A DNA stretch of 64,000 nt, from NCBI RefSeq assembly GCF_012184425.1, contig NZ_VTOW01000001.1, positions 1,612,001-1,676,000 of the forward strand. Reading direction: 5' to 3'. The notes below the pieces were generated by a model that saw only the letters and a list, made by a program, of their open reading frames with translations, made no database searches and had not been told where the DNA came from. The translations under genes were made by a program, and so were the position numbers. Shown piece by piece: positions 43,898-51,913 of the stretch. Position 1 is the first letter of the stretch. Each line of letters starts with the position of its first letter. This DNA is from Candidatus Manganitrophus noduliformans. Lineage in GTDB: Bacteria > Nitrospirota > Nitrospiria > SBBL01 > Manganitrophaceae.

Positions 43898-45112
43898 CTA
43901 ATTCATTCTCCCCTGCATTTTCGGTGTCCACTCATCGACCCCCCCCTTTTCTCCCAGCCAGAGGTGCCGGTCGGCATCGATGGCGATCGCATAAACATGT
44001 TCGTTCGTCAGCCCCTCGCGGGGGGTAAGGTTCATCCACTCTCGGCCGTCGAAGCGGGAGACGCCGTGGTTGGTCCCGAACCAGATCGCCCCGTCGGCCG
44101 GATCGACCGTGATCGCATAAACGATGTTGCCGGCGAGACCGTCATCCGTCGTGTAGTTCTTCCAGGTCGCGCCGTCGAAGCGGGCGGCGCCCCCTCCCCA
44201 CGTTCCGAACCATTTGTTCCCGTCGCGGTCGATTGCCATCGAGAAGACATAATTTTCATTGTAGGTTTCGTTGCCGCCCGGATCGAGGATCGAGAGGTCG
44301 TGCCGGTGTTTGTAGTCGTCCATCTCCGATTTGGAGAGGGTGCCGAAACCGGTGTTCTCGCTCCGGGTCAGTCCCAGCTTATTGGGCGCCCCGAGACCAT
44401 CCTCGTGGCGCCATGTCTTCCAGTTTCCTTGCGGGTCGAGGCGGCTGACCCCTCCCTCCGTTCCGAACCAGACCGATTGGTCCCGATCGATCGCCAACGC
44501 ATAGACCCATCGATCGGCCAAGCCGTCTTTGGTGTTGTAATTTTTGAACGTGGTTCCATCAAACCGGCTGACCCCGTTCCAGGTGGCGATCCAGGTCGTC
44601 CCGTCCGCGGCGAAGTCGATTCCGTAGACCCAGAAGTCGGCGAGGCCGTCGGAGGGAAGGTAGGTCTTCCAATCTTTCCCGTCAAAGCGGCTGATTCCCC
44701 CATTGTTGGTCCCGAACCAGTGAACCCCCCTCGGGTCTTTCTTCATCGTGAAGATATAGGGGCTCTTCAATCCATCCGCCGTCGTGTAGGTTCCAAGGGC
44801 TTCTCCGGTGCGCCGGGCGACCTTGATGATCCCTTCGGAGGTCCCGACCCAGAGAAAATCACCGTCCGCCAGAAGCGAGCGGACGTAACTTCCTTCACCG
44901 GTGCTGAAACTCCCCGTCAAAAGGTAGGGGCCGCCCCTTCCATGCGGCGGAACTCCCGGAGGAAACGACGGAGCGACTTTCCGCTCTTCCGTAACAGGGG
45001 CCGCCTGCGGAAGAGTCGGTTTTGGGTTGACCTGATTGGGATCGCGTCGACAGCTGATAAGGGAGAGAATCAGAAAGGCGAGCAACAGGGGAAGTCCGAT
45101 GCCCCGGTTCAT
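43898..45112 (-). CDS. Beta-propeller lipoprotein (Reg_prop repeats)
   Basis: This 404-residue protein begins with a lipoprotein signal (lipobox LSLISC) and a proline-rich linker. About six or seven blades follow, built on units such as VWFGTEGGVSRLDPQGNWKT and WFGTNNGGISRFDG ending in DGLA. These are the periplasmic sensor repeats of two-component regulator propeller proteins, but no kinase domain is attached. Being a surface-anchored propeller among haem genes is odd. It shares one base with the hemA stop and is clearly in the same transcript. Function unknown. Confidence 0.8.
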   Translation of the reverse strand: MNRGIGLPLLLAFLILSLISCRRDPNQVNPKPTLPQAAPVTEERKVAPSFPPGVPPHGRGGPYLLTGSFSTGEGSYVRSLLADGDFLWVGTSEGIIKVARRTGEALGTYTTADGLKSPYIFTMKKDPRGVHWFGTNNGGISRFDGKDWKTYLPSDGLADFWVYGIDFAADGTTWIATWNGVSRFDGTTFKNYNTKDGLADRWVYALAIDRDQSVWFGTEGGVSRLDPQGNWKTWRHEDGLGAPNKLGLTRSENTGFGTLSKSEMDDYKHRHDLSILDPGGNETYNENYVFSMAIDRDGNKWFGTWGGGAARFDGATWKNYTTDDGLAGNIVYAITVDPADGAIWFGTNHGVSRFDGREWMNLTPREGLTNEHVYAIAIDADRHLWLGEKGGVDEWTPKMQGRMN

Positions 45113-46431
45113 TACAACGGTTCCTCGGGGGGGACCTTCTTCTCCTCATCGAGCTTGGAGAGGACCTCCTCGAGATGGAAGAGCCTTCGGGTCGCCTCCA
45201 GAATCATATTGCCGTTGGTCGAGTGGGCCTCTTCCTTCAACACGGTCAGAGGGCTGTGGAGGAGCTTGTTGACGATCGAGCTGGTGAGCCCCTCCAGCAT
45301 CTCTCGTTGGGCCGGGGTCAACGGTCCGAGCTTTCCGACGATTTTTTCGATCTCCGCTTTGCGGATCTCTTCGGCCCGGTCTCTTAAGGCGACGATCATC
45401 GGAACGGCATCGAGCGACTTGAACCAGCGGGAGAAGCGCTCGATCTCCTCGTCGATGATCTGATCCGCCTTGAGCGCTTCTTGTTCCCGTGCGCGAAGGT
45501 TGGTCTCCACCGCCAGCTGCAGATCGTCGATATCGTAGAGAAAGACGTTGTCTAATTTGTTGATCGCCGGGTCGATGTTCCTCGGCACGGAGATATCGAT
45601 GAAGAAGATCGGCCGGTTCTGGCGGATGGCGATCACCTTCGAGACCTCTTCAACCCCGATTAAGTAGCGCGGGGCGCCGGTGGAACAGAGGACAATATCC
45701 GATTCGGCCATTTGCGCCACGAAATCTTCGAACTTCACCGGGACGCCGTTGAACTCTTTCGCCAGCTCCAGGGAGCGCTCGTAGCTCCGGTTTGCGATGG
45801 CGACCGACTGGACGCCGTTGCCGACGAAGTGGCGCGCCGCCAACTCGGCCATCTCACCGGCGCCAAGCAGAAGGGCCGATTTCCGGTCGAGTTTCCCGAA
45901 AATTTTTCTCGCGAGCTCGACCGCCGCGAAGCTGATGGAGACGGCATTCTCGGCGATCTTCGTTTCGGTCCGGACCCGTTTCGCCACCGAGATCGCCTTT
46001 TTGAAAACCTTGTTCAGAACGACCCCGGTGGTTTTATGGAGGATCGCTTGATCGAAGGCATCTTTGATCTGGCCCAAGATTTGAGGCTCTCCGATGATCA
46101 TCGAATCGAGGCTGGAGGCGACGCGGAAGAGGTGGCGAAGACCGTCCCCGGCGGCATACATGTAGAGGCAAGGGGTGAGGACGTCGGGGGAAATGCCCGG
46201 CTGGTAATGGATCAGGAAATTTTTGATCGCTTCGAAACCCTTCGTCGTCTCCTTGACCATGGCGCAGACTTCCACCCGATTGCAGGTGGATAAGATCAGG
46301 CCTTCCTCGATGACGGGATTCGACTTCAGTCGATAGAGGGCCTCTCCGATCTGTTTTTCGGAGATCGAAAAGCGCTCCCGAATTTCAACCGGCGCGGTGC
46401 GATGGTTGAGACCGACGATCACGATATTCAT
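45112..46431 (-). CDS. hemA: Glutamyl-tRNA reductase
   Basis: HemA reduces glutamyl-tRNA to glutamate-1-semialdehyde, the first committed step of tetrapyrrole synthesis. GLNHRTAPVEIRE, the active-site cysteine in LSTCNRVEV, the NADPH-fold GAGEMAELAARH and a C-terminal dimerisation helix are all present. Length is 439 residues. It follows the ccsA-like gene and begins the haem part of the operon. Confidence 0.96.
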   Translation of the reverse strand: MNIVIVGLNHRTAPVEIRERFSISEKQIGEALYRLKSNPVIEEGLILSTCNRVEVCAMVKETTKGFEAIKNFLIHYQPGISPDVLTPCLYMYAAGDGLRHLFRVASSLDSMIIGEPQILGQIKDAFDQAILHKTTGVVLNKVFKKAISVAKRVRTETKIAENAVSISFAAVELARKIFGKLDRKSALLLGAGEMAELAARHFVGNGVQSVAIANRSYERSLELAKEFNGVPVKFEDFVAQMAESDIVLCSTGAPRYLIGVEEVSKVIAIRQNRPIFFIDISVPRNIDPAINKLDNVFLYDIDDLQLAVETNLRAREQEALKADQIIDEEIERFSRWFKSLDAVPMIVALRDRAEEIRKAEIEKIVGKLGPLTPAQREMLEGLTSSIVNKLLHSPLTVLKEEAHSTNGNMILEATRRLFHLEEVLSKLDEEKKVPPEEPL

Positions 46432-46490
46432 GACGTTTTCTTCCGTTGCGCCATCTTCAAAACATCAGACCAAAAGCGATCAGAGGCGGT

Positions 46491-47357
46491 TTAAGCCAGG
46501 GTGACGAAAATAAAAACGACCCCCACAAAGCCGATGATGGCGAGGTGGGCCGCTTTCTTCGCCCTCCATCCAATCGTAATCCGGCCGTGGAGGACCATCA
46601 AGTAAAAAAGCCAGGTTCCCAAAGAAAGCGCCTGTTTTGGATTGTTCTGGATCCAAAACGAACCGATCGAATACTGCGCCCAGAGCGCTCCCGAAATAAT
46701 GCCGAGGGTCAGAAGCGGAAATCCGAGCAGGATGGCTTTCTTGTTCCACTCGTCGAGCAGATCGAGGGAGGGGAGCTTATAATAAAGCGGACTGAATTGT
46801 TTCGATTTCAGGAAACTTTCCTGGAGAAGATACATAATTCCGGCGATGAATGCAATCGCGAAGGCGACGATGCCGAGCAGAGAAAGGGTGGTATGGATGC
46901 CGAACCAGATGGTCTTCAGCGTCGGGTCGAGGGTGCGGATTTCATCCGGAAGGGCCGCCGCCGAGACCAGGGAGAGAAAGGCGAGCGGGAGGATAAAAGA
47001 TCCGAGGATGTCGATCCCGTAGCGGAACTCCACCAGGAAAAAAGCGAGAACGATCGCCCAGGAAAAAAAGGAAATGGCTTCATGGAGGTTGGTGAAGGGG
47101 ATGTACCCGGCCTCCCTGATTTGGGCGACCAGGGCAAGGGTGTGGAAGATAAACCCGGCGCCTGTCACCACGACGGCCAGCTTTTGACTCCAGGAAGCAT
47201 CGGCAAACGATCCGGTCGCGGAATCGGTTTCCGAGTTTCCGAAAATCGGTTTTTTGGGGAGGCGTTCTCCTTTTCGACCCCAGAGGTTAAACAAGAAAAA
47301 GGTGGTGCCGAGGAAATAAAAAAGGAGGGTGACTTTAAAAAATAAAACATTTAGCAT
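46491..47357 (-). CDS. CcsA/HemX-type cytochrome c assembly membrane protein
   Basis: This 288-residue protein has about eight membrane helices and the family's conserved histidines in FHTLALVAQIRE, NLHEAISFFSW, IHTTLSLLG and VLHGRITIGW, where haem or haem-iron would be held. The WAQYSIGSFW segment is a tryptophan-rich WWD-like stretch. Such proteins stand at the head of hemA operons in many bacteria. It may take part in cytochrome c assembly or adjust HemA levels (HemX). ATG 47357 lies about 25 bp from the promoter and has no strong binding site. Confidence 0.85.
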   Translation of the reverse strand: MLNVLFFKVTLLFYFLGTTFFLFNLWGRKGERLPKKPIFGNSETDSATGSFADASWSQKLAVVVTGAGFIFHTLALVAQIREAGYIPFTNLHEAISFFSWAIVLAFFLVEFRYGIDILGSFILPLAFLSLVSAAALPDEIRTLDPTLKTIWFGIHTTLSLLGIVAFAIAFIAGIMYLLQESFLKSKQFSPLYYKLPSLDLLDEWNKKAILLGFPLLTLGIISGALWAQYSIGSFWIQNNPKQALSLGTWLFYLMVLHGRITIGWRAKKAAHLAIIGFVGVVFIFVTLA

Positions 47358-47386
47358 CGAAATCAGATTCGCTTTAAGGGTGACAC

Positions 47387-47415
47387 ATTATAGCCGTTGG
47401 TCAAAAGGGTGTCAA
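47387..47415 (-). promoter_or_regulatory. Perfect sigma-70 promoter for the ccsA-hem operon
   Basis: On the - strand TTGACA (47,415-47,410) and TATAAT (47,392-47,387) are exact consensus hexamers with a 17-bp spacer. It drives the long - strand run. The resulting leader before ATG 47357 is only about 20-25 bases, so little room exists for attenuation. Confidence 0.88.
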
Positions 47416-47469
47416 GCTTAATTCCAAGAGAGAACAAGGGTTTGTGTATCCGGTGGATCGGGTTGTTCG

Positions 47470-47499
47470 TTGACAAAGAATCGGTGAAAGTGATAGATT
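47470..47499 (+). promoter_or_regulatory. Sigma-70-like promoter for the first bifunctional-nuclease gene
   Basis: TTGACA (47,470-47,475) is exact and is followed after 18 bp by TAGATT (47,494-47,499). The two divergent promoters in this 183-bp intergenic region (47,358-47,540) are separated by about 55 bp. Confidence 0.6.
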
Positions 47500-47540
47500 T
47501 AAAAATAAATCTTTCGGTAATGATGGGAAGGACATCAATC

Positions 47541-47996
47541 ATGTTGGTCCAGATGAAGGTGCGGGGTCTCATGTTTGACCCCTATAATAATGCCTATATT
47601 ATTATTCTTCGAGACGAAGAGAATACCGAAGTGTTGCCGATTTGGGTCGGAAAGCCGGAGGCCAACGCCATCAGCCTGGCGTTGGAAGGGGTGTTTACCC
47701 CCCGCCCGATGACCCACGACCTCATCAAAAATGTCTTGGATTCCCTCGATGCGAAGATCATCAGCATCGTTGTAACCGACCTAAAAGAGAATACCTATTT
47801 TTCAAAAATTCATCTCATGTACGGCGATTCTGAATTCACGATCGACTCCCGGCCCAGCGATGCCATTGCCCTGGCGCTTCGCGTCGATGCCCCGATCTTT
47901 GCGACCGAAGGGGTCATCAAAAAGCAGAGTTCCGAGGAATTGGACCGCTGGCTGGAGAATCTCCGGCCTGAAGATTTCGGGAAGTACGACACCTAA
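47541..47996 (+). CDS. Bifunctional nuclease family protein (BFN, DUF151), first copy
   Basis: This 151-residue protein consists of one BFN domain: LMFDPYNNAYIIILRDEENTEVLPIWVG, ALEG near residue 55 and SRPSDAIALALR. Members have been described as having DNase/RNase activity in plants and bacteria. ATG 47541 has GGGAAGGA upstream; the in-frame ATG 47553 is also possible. A second copy lies at 49,306, with a JAMM protein and a lipoprotein between them. Confidence 0.85.
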   Translation: MLVQMKVRGLMFDPYNNAYIIILRDEENTEVLPIWVGKPEANAISLALEGVFTPRPMTHDLIKNVLDSLDAKIISIVVTDLKENTYFSKIHLMYGDSEFTIDSRPSDAIALALRVDAPIFATEGVIKKQSSEELDRWLENLRPEDFGKYDT

Positions 47997-48079
47997 GCGG
48001 GCGGCATCGATCTCCTATCAAATTCAAATGTATGATCGTATAAAGAGTGGTATGATGATCAGCGGAAGAGGGGGGAAAG

Positions 48080-48610
48080 GTGCAGGTCTATCTCAACGAA
48101 AATGTCTTCATCGGTTTAATCCTCTCTGCCGTGGAAGTGTACAAGAAAGAATGCTTCGGTCTCCTCTTGGGCTATCGTAACCCCGATAAGTTCATTGTCG
48201 AGCATGCGATCCCCTATCAAAGCGTCAAGCGGGGCCATAGCTGGACGGAGCTGCGGCCTGAAAAGTGGCGAATCATTACGGAGGTCCTGAAGAATTTTCC
48301 GAAATTGGATGTCATCGGGGACTTCCATTCTCATACAATGTACCGCGATATCCGGGCGCACGTCACCCTTAGCTCGGAAGATATCCAATACATGGCCGAC
48401 GATGATCTCCAGATCGTCATTGCAATCAACGAGAACAAGCGGTCGCGGTCGAGACTTTTTCAGTTTGACCACACGGTCTCGGGCTCGCTCGACAAGTATC
48501 AGTTTAAGATTGCAGCCTATTATTTTGAAAACGGCCGCAAGAATGGGAACAGCCGTCCCAGGCTTGCGGAAATATGGGGTCCTCTCTCCACAAGAATAGA
48601 GCGGGTATAA
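48080..48610 (+). CDS. JAMM/MPN metalloprotease-like protein
   Basis: This 176-residue protein shows the JAB1/MPN pattern: a glutamate in ECFGLLLGYR, then the metal motif HSH at residues 83-85 in IGDFHSHTMYRD and a downstream SSED. The spacing from HxH to S-x-x-D is longer than the usual JAMM motif (about 10 residues instead of 7), so activity is not certain. The GTG start has GGGGGGAAAG upstream. The 83-bp gap before it contains no clear promoter. It lies between two BFN genes. Confidence 0.7.
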   Translation: MQVYLNENVFIGLILSAVEVYKKECFGLLLGYRNPDKFIVEHAIPYQSVKRGHSWTELRPEKWRIITEVLKNFPKLDVIGDFHSHTMYRDIRAHVTLSSEDIQYMADDDLQIVIAINENKRSRSRLFQFDHTVSGSLDKYQFKIAAYYFENGRKNGNSRPRLAEIWGPLSTRIERV

Positions 48611-48640
48611 ATGAGACTTTCACCGGAAAATCCTCCGATC

Positions 48641-49234
48641 ATGAAACGAACATTCCTCTTTTTTATATTTGGTTTTTTATTTTTCGGGTGCGTCGGCATC
48701 GACGACCTCTCCCGGGAGGACTACCGCAGGGGGGTTCTTTATACCAGTAGTCTTTCAACGGAAACGATCGCCGTCATGCCGATGGTCGGACGGGGGGCGA
48801 ACCGCGACTATACGAAAACGGCCGAGAAGATCTTCTACCGGGCGCTGACCGAAATGCGGCAGCAAACACAGTTGATTTCACCTGAAGAGGGGCGCGCCAG
48901 AGTTGAAGCGAGCAATCTCGGTCCATTGCTGGAACGACTGAAGAAAGAATTGTCGTTTAAAAAGGTCGCCGAAGAGAAGGATGTCGCCGAGCTAAAGAAG
49001 GTCTTCGGAACGCGCTTTCTCCTGCAGACCGAATTGCAACAGGTAGAGGTGATTGAAGGGGCGACACACGTTCGCCTCCAAGGCCGGTTGTGGGATATTG
49101 AAATGGGCGATATCATCTGGGAGGGAACGGGGGAATCGAGAGGATATCTCTTTCTCTTTTTCCCGCGCATTCCGGCCAGTTTCGAAAAAGCGGCGGAGGT
49201 GGCGAGCCGAGGTCTTATTAAGCGGCTGCCGTAA
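48641..49234 (+). CDS. Putative lipoprotein of unknown function
   Basis: This protein of about 197 residues starts with a signal ending in the lipobox FFGC. The mature part is a mixed alpha/beta domain (TIAVMPMVGRGANRDYTKTAEKIF, VFGTRFLLQTELQQVEV, LQGRLWDIEMGDIIWEG) reminiscent of CsgG/LpoB-type envelope lipoproteins. ATG 48641 gives a clean signal peptide; ATG 48611, which abuts the JAMM stop, is the alternative. It would sit in the periplasm; its partner is unknown. Confidence 0.65.
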   Translation: MKRTFLFFIFGFLFFGCVGIDDLSREDYRRGVLYTSSLSTETIAVMPMVGRGANRDYTKTAEKIFYRALTEMRQQTQLISPEEGRARVEASNLGPLLERLKKELSFKKVAEEKDVAELKKVFGTRFLLQTELQQVEVIEGATHVRLQGRLWDIEMGDIIWEGTGESRGYLFLFFPRIPASFEKAAEVASRGLIKRLP

Positions 49235-49305
49235 GCGATCATTACGGAAGGCGCCGGGTTGGCGACGTCGATGAGCAAAGAACCTAGGAAGGCAGGGAGT
49301 CAGAG

Positions 49306-49788
49306 ATGAATATCCCACTGAAAGTGCACGCGGTGGTCTCCGATCCGAATACGGAAGCACAGATCGTCATCTTAAAGGATGAACAGAACGTGGAGCTTCT
49401 TCCGATTTGGGTGGGGACGACCGAAGGAAACGCGATCCGATTTGCGCTGGAAGGGATCGTCCCGCAGCGTCCTCTCACACATGATCTTCTGCGAGACCTG
49501 TTGACCCATCTGAGCATTCAGATGGAAAAGATCGTCATTCATGATCTCAACAACAATACCTATTTCGCGACCCTTTATCTGGTGCATCGGCGGACATCGG
49601 AGCAAGAGGGAACAGGCTCCGGAGAGTTTACGATCGATGCCCGACCGAGCGACGCCATTGCGTTGGCCCTTCGCGCCGGGGTTCCGATCTATGTCACCGA
49701 AGAGGTGCTCCGAAAGAAGTCGTCGGAAAATTTGGACGAGTGGCTCGAAAGACTCAAACCGAAAGATTTCGGCTCCTACAATGCGTGA
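49306..49788 (+). CDS. Bifunctional nuclease family protein (BFN, DUF151), second copy
   Basis: This 160-residue protein is a paralogue of the product at 47,541. Matching blocks are AQIVILKDEQNVELLPIWVG, ALEGIVPQRPLTHDLL, DARPSDAIALALRAGVP and KPKDFGSYNA. It has a short insertion (HRRTSEQEGTGSG) before the SRPSD-like block. The ATG has AGGGAG upstream. A promoter for rplM follows the gene. Confidence 0.85.
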   Translation: MNIPLKVHAVVSDPNTEAQIVILKDEQNVELLPIWVGTTEGNAIRFALEGIVPQRPLTHDLLRDLLTHLSIQMEKIVIHDLNNNTYFATLYLVHRRTSEQEGTGSGEFTIDARPSDAIALALRAGVPIYVTEEVLRKKSSENLDEWLERLKPKDFGSYNA

Positions 49789-49836
49789 GGGGACCCGCCG
49801 GGTCGCCCCCAATACCCCCCGTTTCAATCTTTCCCC

Positions 49837-49865
49837 TTGACAAAAGACCGATCATTGTATAAAAA
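49837..49865 (+). promoter_or_regulatory. Sigma-70-like promoter for rplM-rpsI
   Basis: TTGACA (49,837-49,842) is exact. The -10 is either TAAAAA at 49,860-49,865 with 17-bp spacing or TATAAA at 49,858-49,863 with 15-bp spacing. It is 36 bp upstream of the rplM ATG, so the leader is short. Confidence 0.6.
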
Positions 49866-49900
49866 TACACTACTTTACAGCGTTTAAATGAAGGATAAAG

Positions 49901-50353
49901 ATGAAAACAACGGCAGTGAAAGAGTCCGATATTCAGAGAAAGTGGTTCGTCGTTGATGCGGACGGCAAGGTCTTGGGTCGCATGGCGACGCAAGTTGCGG
50001 CGGTTCTTCGTGGAAAGCATAAGCCGGTTTTTACTCCCAACCAGGACCTCGGAGATCATGTGGTCGTCATCAACGCGGCGAAGGTTGTTTTGACCGCCGG
50101 CAAAGCGGTCAAAAAGAAATATTATCACCACAGCGGTTATATGCGGGGGGGACTGAAGGAGACAAACGCGGAGAAGATGCTGCGGGAGAAGCCGGAACGG
50201 CTTGTCACCTACGCGATTGCCGGAATGCTCCCGAAGACCAAGCTTGGCAAGGCGATGGCGAAGAAATTGAAAGTCTATGCCGGGCCCGACCATCCGCACC
50301 AGGCGCAGCAACCACAAGCTTTTGCAGTAAAAGAAAAAGAAAGGGGTTCATGA
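49901..50353 (+). CDS. rplM: 50S ribosomal protein L13
   Basis: This 150-residue primary rRNA-binding protein of the large subunit has the normal blocks WFVVDADGKVLGRMATQVAAVLRGKHKP, GDHVVVINA, KKYYHHSGYMRGG and AIAGMLPKTKLG. The rpsI start overlaps its stop by ATGA. Confidence 0.97.
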   Translation: MKTTAVKESDIQRKWFVVDADGKVLGRMATQVAAVLRGKHKPVFTPNQDLGDHVVVINAAKVVLTAGKAVKKKYYHHSGYMRGGLKETNAEKMLREKPERLVTYAIAGMLPKTKLGKAMAKKLKVYAGPDHPHQAQQPQAFAVKEKERGS

Positions 50354-50748
50354 TCATGGCGGCAACCCGTTATTTTGCCACAGGAAAGAGAAAGAACGCC
50401 ACCGCGCGGGTTTATTTGGAGCCGGGAGAGGGGAAGATCTTGGTGAACGGCAGGCCGTCGGATGAGTATTTCCCCCGCCAAGCCTGGAAGTATCTCCTCA
50501 TCCAGCCCTTCCAATTGACGGAGACGGTCGGACGATACAACGCCGTTGCCACGGTTCATGGCGGCGGACTGACCGGCCAGGCCGGCGCGCTCCGTCACGG
50601 CATCTCCAAGGCCCTCTTGGAAGCGATCCCCCAATCACGGACCGCTTTAAAGAAAGAAGGATTGCTCACCCGCGATCCGAGGGTCAAAGAGAGAAAAAAG
50701 TATGGGCAAAAGGGAGCCCGCAAGCGGTTCCAATATTCAAAACGGTAA
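50350..50748 (+). CDS. rpsI: 30S ribosomal protein S9
   Basis: This small-subunit protein has ATGKRKNATARVYL, GEGKILVNGRP, VHGGGLTGQAGALRHGISKAL and the conserved C-terminal KKYGQKGARKRFQYSKR that reaches into the ribosomal P site. ATG 50350 overlaps the L13 stop; ATG 50356 also fits. A strong terminator follows. Confidence 0.97.
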   Translation: MIMAATRYFATGKRKNATARVYLEPGEGKILVNGRPSDEYFPRQAWKYLLIQPFQLTETVGRYNAVATVHGGGLTGQAGALRHGISKALLEAIPQSRTALKKEGLLTRDPRVKERKKYGQKGARKRFQYSKR

Positions 50749-50774
50749 AGGTTCTTTTCACCTCGCACTTGATC

Positions 50775-50804
50775 GGGAAGGTCGAAAGACCTTCCCTTTT
50801 TTTT
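50775..50804 (+). terminator. Rho-independent terminator after rpsI
   Basis: A 9-bp stem GGGAAGGTC/GACCTTCCC with a GAAA tetraloop (50,775-50,796) is followed by eight T residues (50,797-50,804). It should end the rplM-rpsI transcript. Confidence 0.95.
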
Positions 50805-50852
50805 AAGTAAACATCGGGACCAGAGGTCCCTTGCATAAAGATAAGTGATGAG

Positions 50853-51890
50853 ATGACCCTCAAAGTCGCCATCGCCGGCGCCACCGGTTATACGGGGGGA
50901 GAATTGCTCCGGCTTCTCTCTCAACACCCCCATGTCGAGGTGGTCAGTGCGACCTCCGAGCAGTCGGCCGGAGAGCCGCTCGTTCATCGGCTCCCCTCGT
51001 TAAAAGGGTATTACGACCTGACGCTGGAATCCTTTGATCCGAAGAAGATCGCCGAAAAGGCCGATCTGGTCTTCCTCGCTCTCTCCCACACAAAAGCAAT
51101 GGAACCGGCGCGGCAGCTCATCGATCTCGGCAAAAGGGTGATCGACCTCTCCGCTGATTTTCGCCTCCGATCTGCCCCGCTGTATGAGCGCTGGTACCAG
51201 TTGCCCCACTCCCGCCCCGAGCTCTTGAAGGAGGCGGTGTACGGTCTGACCGAGGTCTACCGAAGCGAGATCGCAAAAAGCCATCTCATCGCGAATCCCG
51301 GCTGTTATCCGACCGGGGCGCTGCTGCTCCTCTATCCCTTTTTAAAGGCCGGGTGCATCGATCCAAGCCGGGAGATCATCATCGATTCGAAGTCGGGAAT
51401 CTCGGGGGCGGGACGGACTCCCTCCGCAAAGGCCCACTTTACCGAGGTCAACGAAGGAATGGCGGCGTACAACGTCGGTGTTCACCGACATCTCCCTGAG
51501 ATCGAACAGGAGATTCGGCGGATCGGCCAACAGAAGATGACCGCTCTCTTCACCCCGTACCTTCTCCCGGTCAACCGGGGGATATTGACGACGATCTATC
51601 TTCCGTTAAACGAAAAGTTCACACAGAAGAAGATCGATTCGGTTTTGGACCTCTATCGGGGCGAGCCCTTTATCCGGAGGTTCGACGGCGCGCCGAACCT
51701 GAGTCAGATTCGCGGATCGAACTTTTGCGACATCGGCGCCTTTGCGACCCCCTCCGGTCGGACGGCAATCCTCATGTCGGCGATCGATAACCTGGTCAAA
51801 GGGGCGTCGGGACAAGCGATTCAGAATATGAATGTCATGATGGGATGGGACGAGCGGCTTGGCCTGATGTCGCCGGGGATCTTCCCCTAA
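50853..51890 (+). CDS. argC: N-acetyl-gamma-glutamyl-phosphate reductase
   Basis: ArgC reduces N-acetylglutamyl phosphate to the semialdehyde in arginine synthesis. It has the NADP-binding start VAIAGATGYTGGELLRLL, the active-site cysteine at residue 151 in IANPGCYPTG, and HRHLPEIEQE. Length is 345 residues. A small GGGACC-AGA-GGTCCC hairpin lies upstream at 50,816-50,830. It pairs with argJ, 23 bp downstream. Confidence 0.96.
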   Translation: MTLKVAIAGATGYTGGELLRLLSQHPHVEVVSATSEQSAGEPLVHRLPSLKGYYDLTLESFDPKKIAEKADLVFLALSHTKAMEPARQLIDLGKRVIDLSADFRLRSAPLYERWYQLPHSRPELLKEAVYGLTEVYRSEIAKSHLIANPGCYPTGALLLLYPFLKAGCIDPSREIIIDSKSGISGAGRTPSAKAHFTEVNEGMAAYNVGVHRHLPEIEQEIRRIGQQKMTALFTPYLLPVNRGILTTIYLPLNEKFTQKKIDSVLDLYRGEPFIRRFDGAPNLSQIRGSNFCDIGAFATPSGRTAILMSAIDNLVKGASGQAIQNMNVMMGWDERLGLMSPGIFP

Positions 51891-51913
51891 ACGCTTTTCA
51901 TTTTGGATGAACG

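Noticed and set aside
43964-45463. 499-codon frame on the + strand opposite the propeller gene
   Set aside because: The propeller repeats and lipobox on the - strand are clear; the + frame is a mirror of those repeats.
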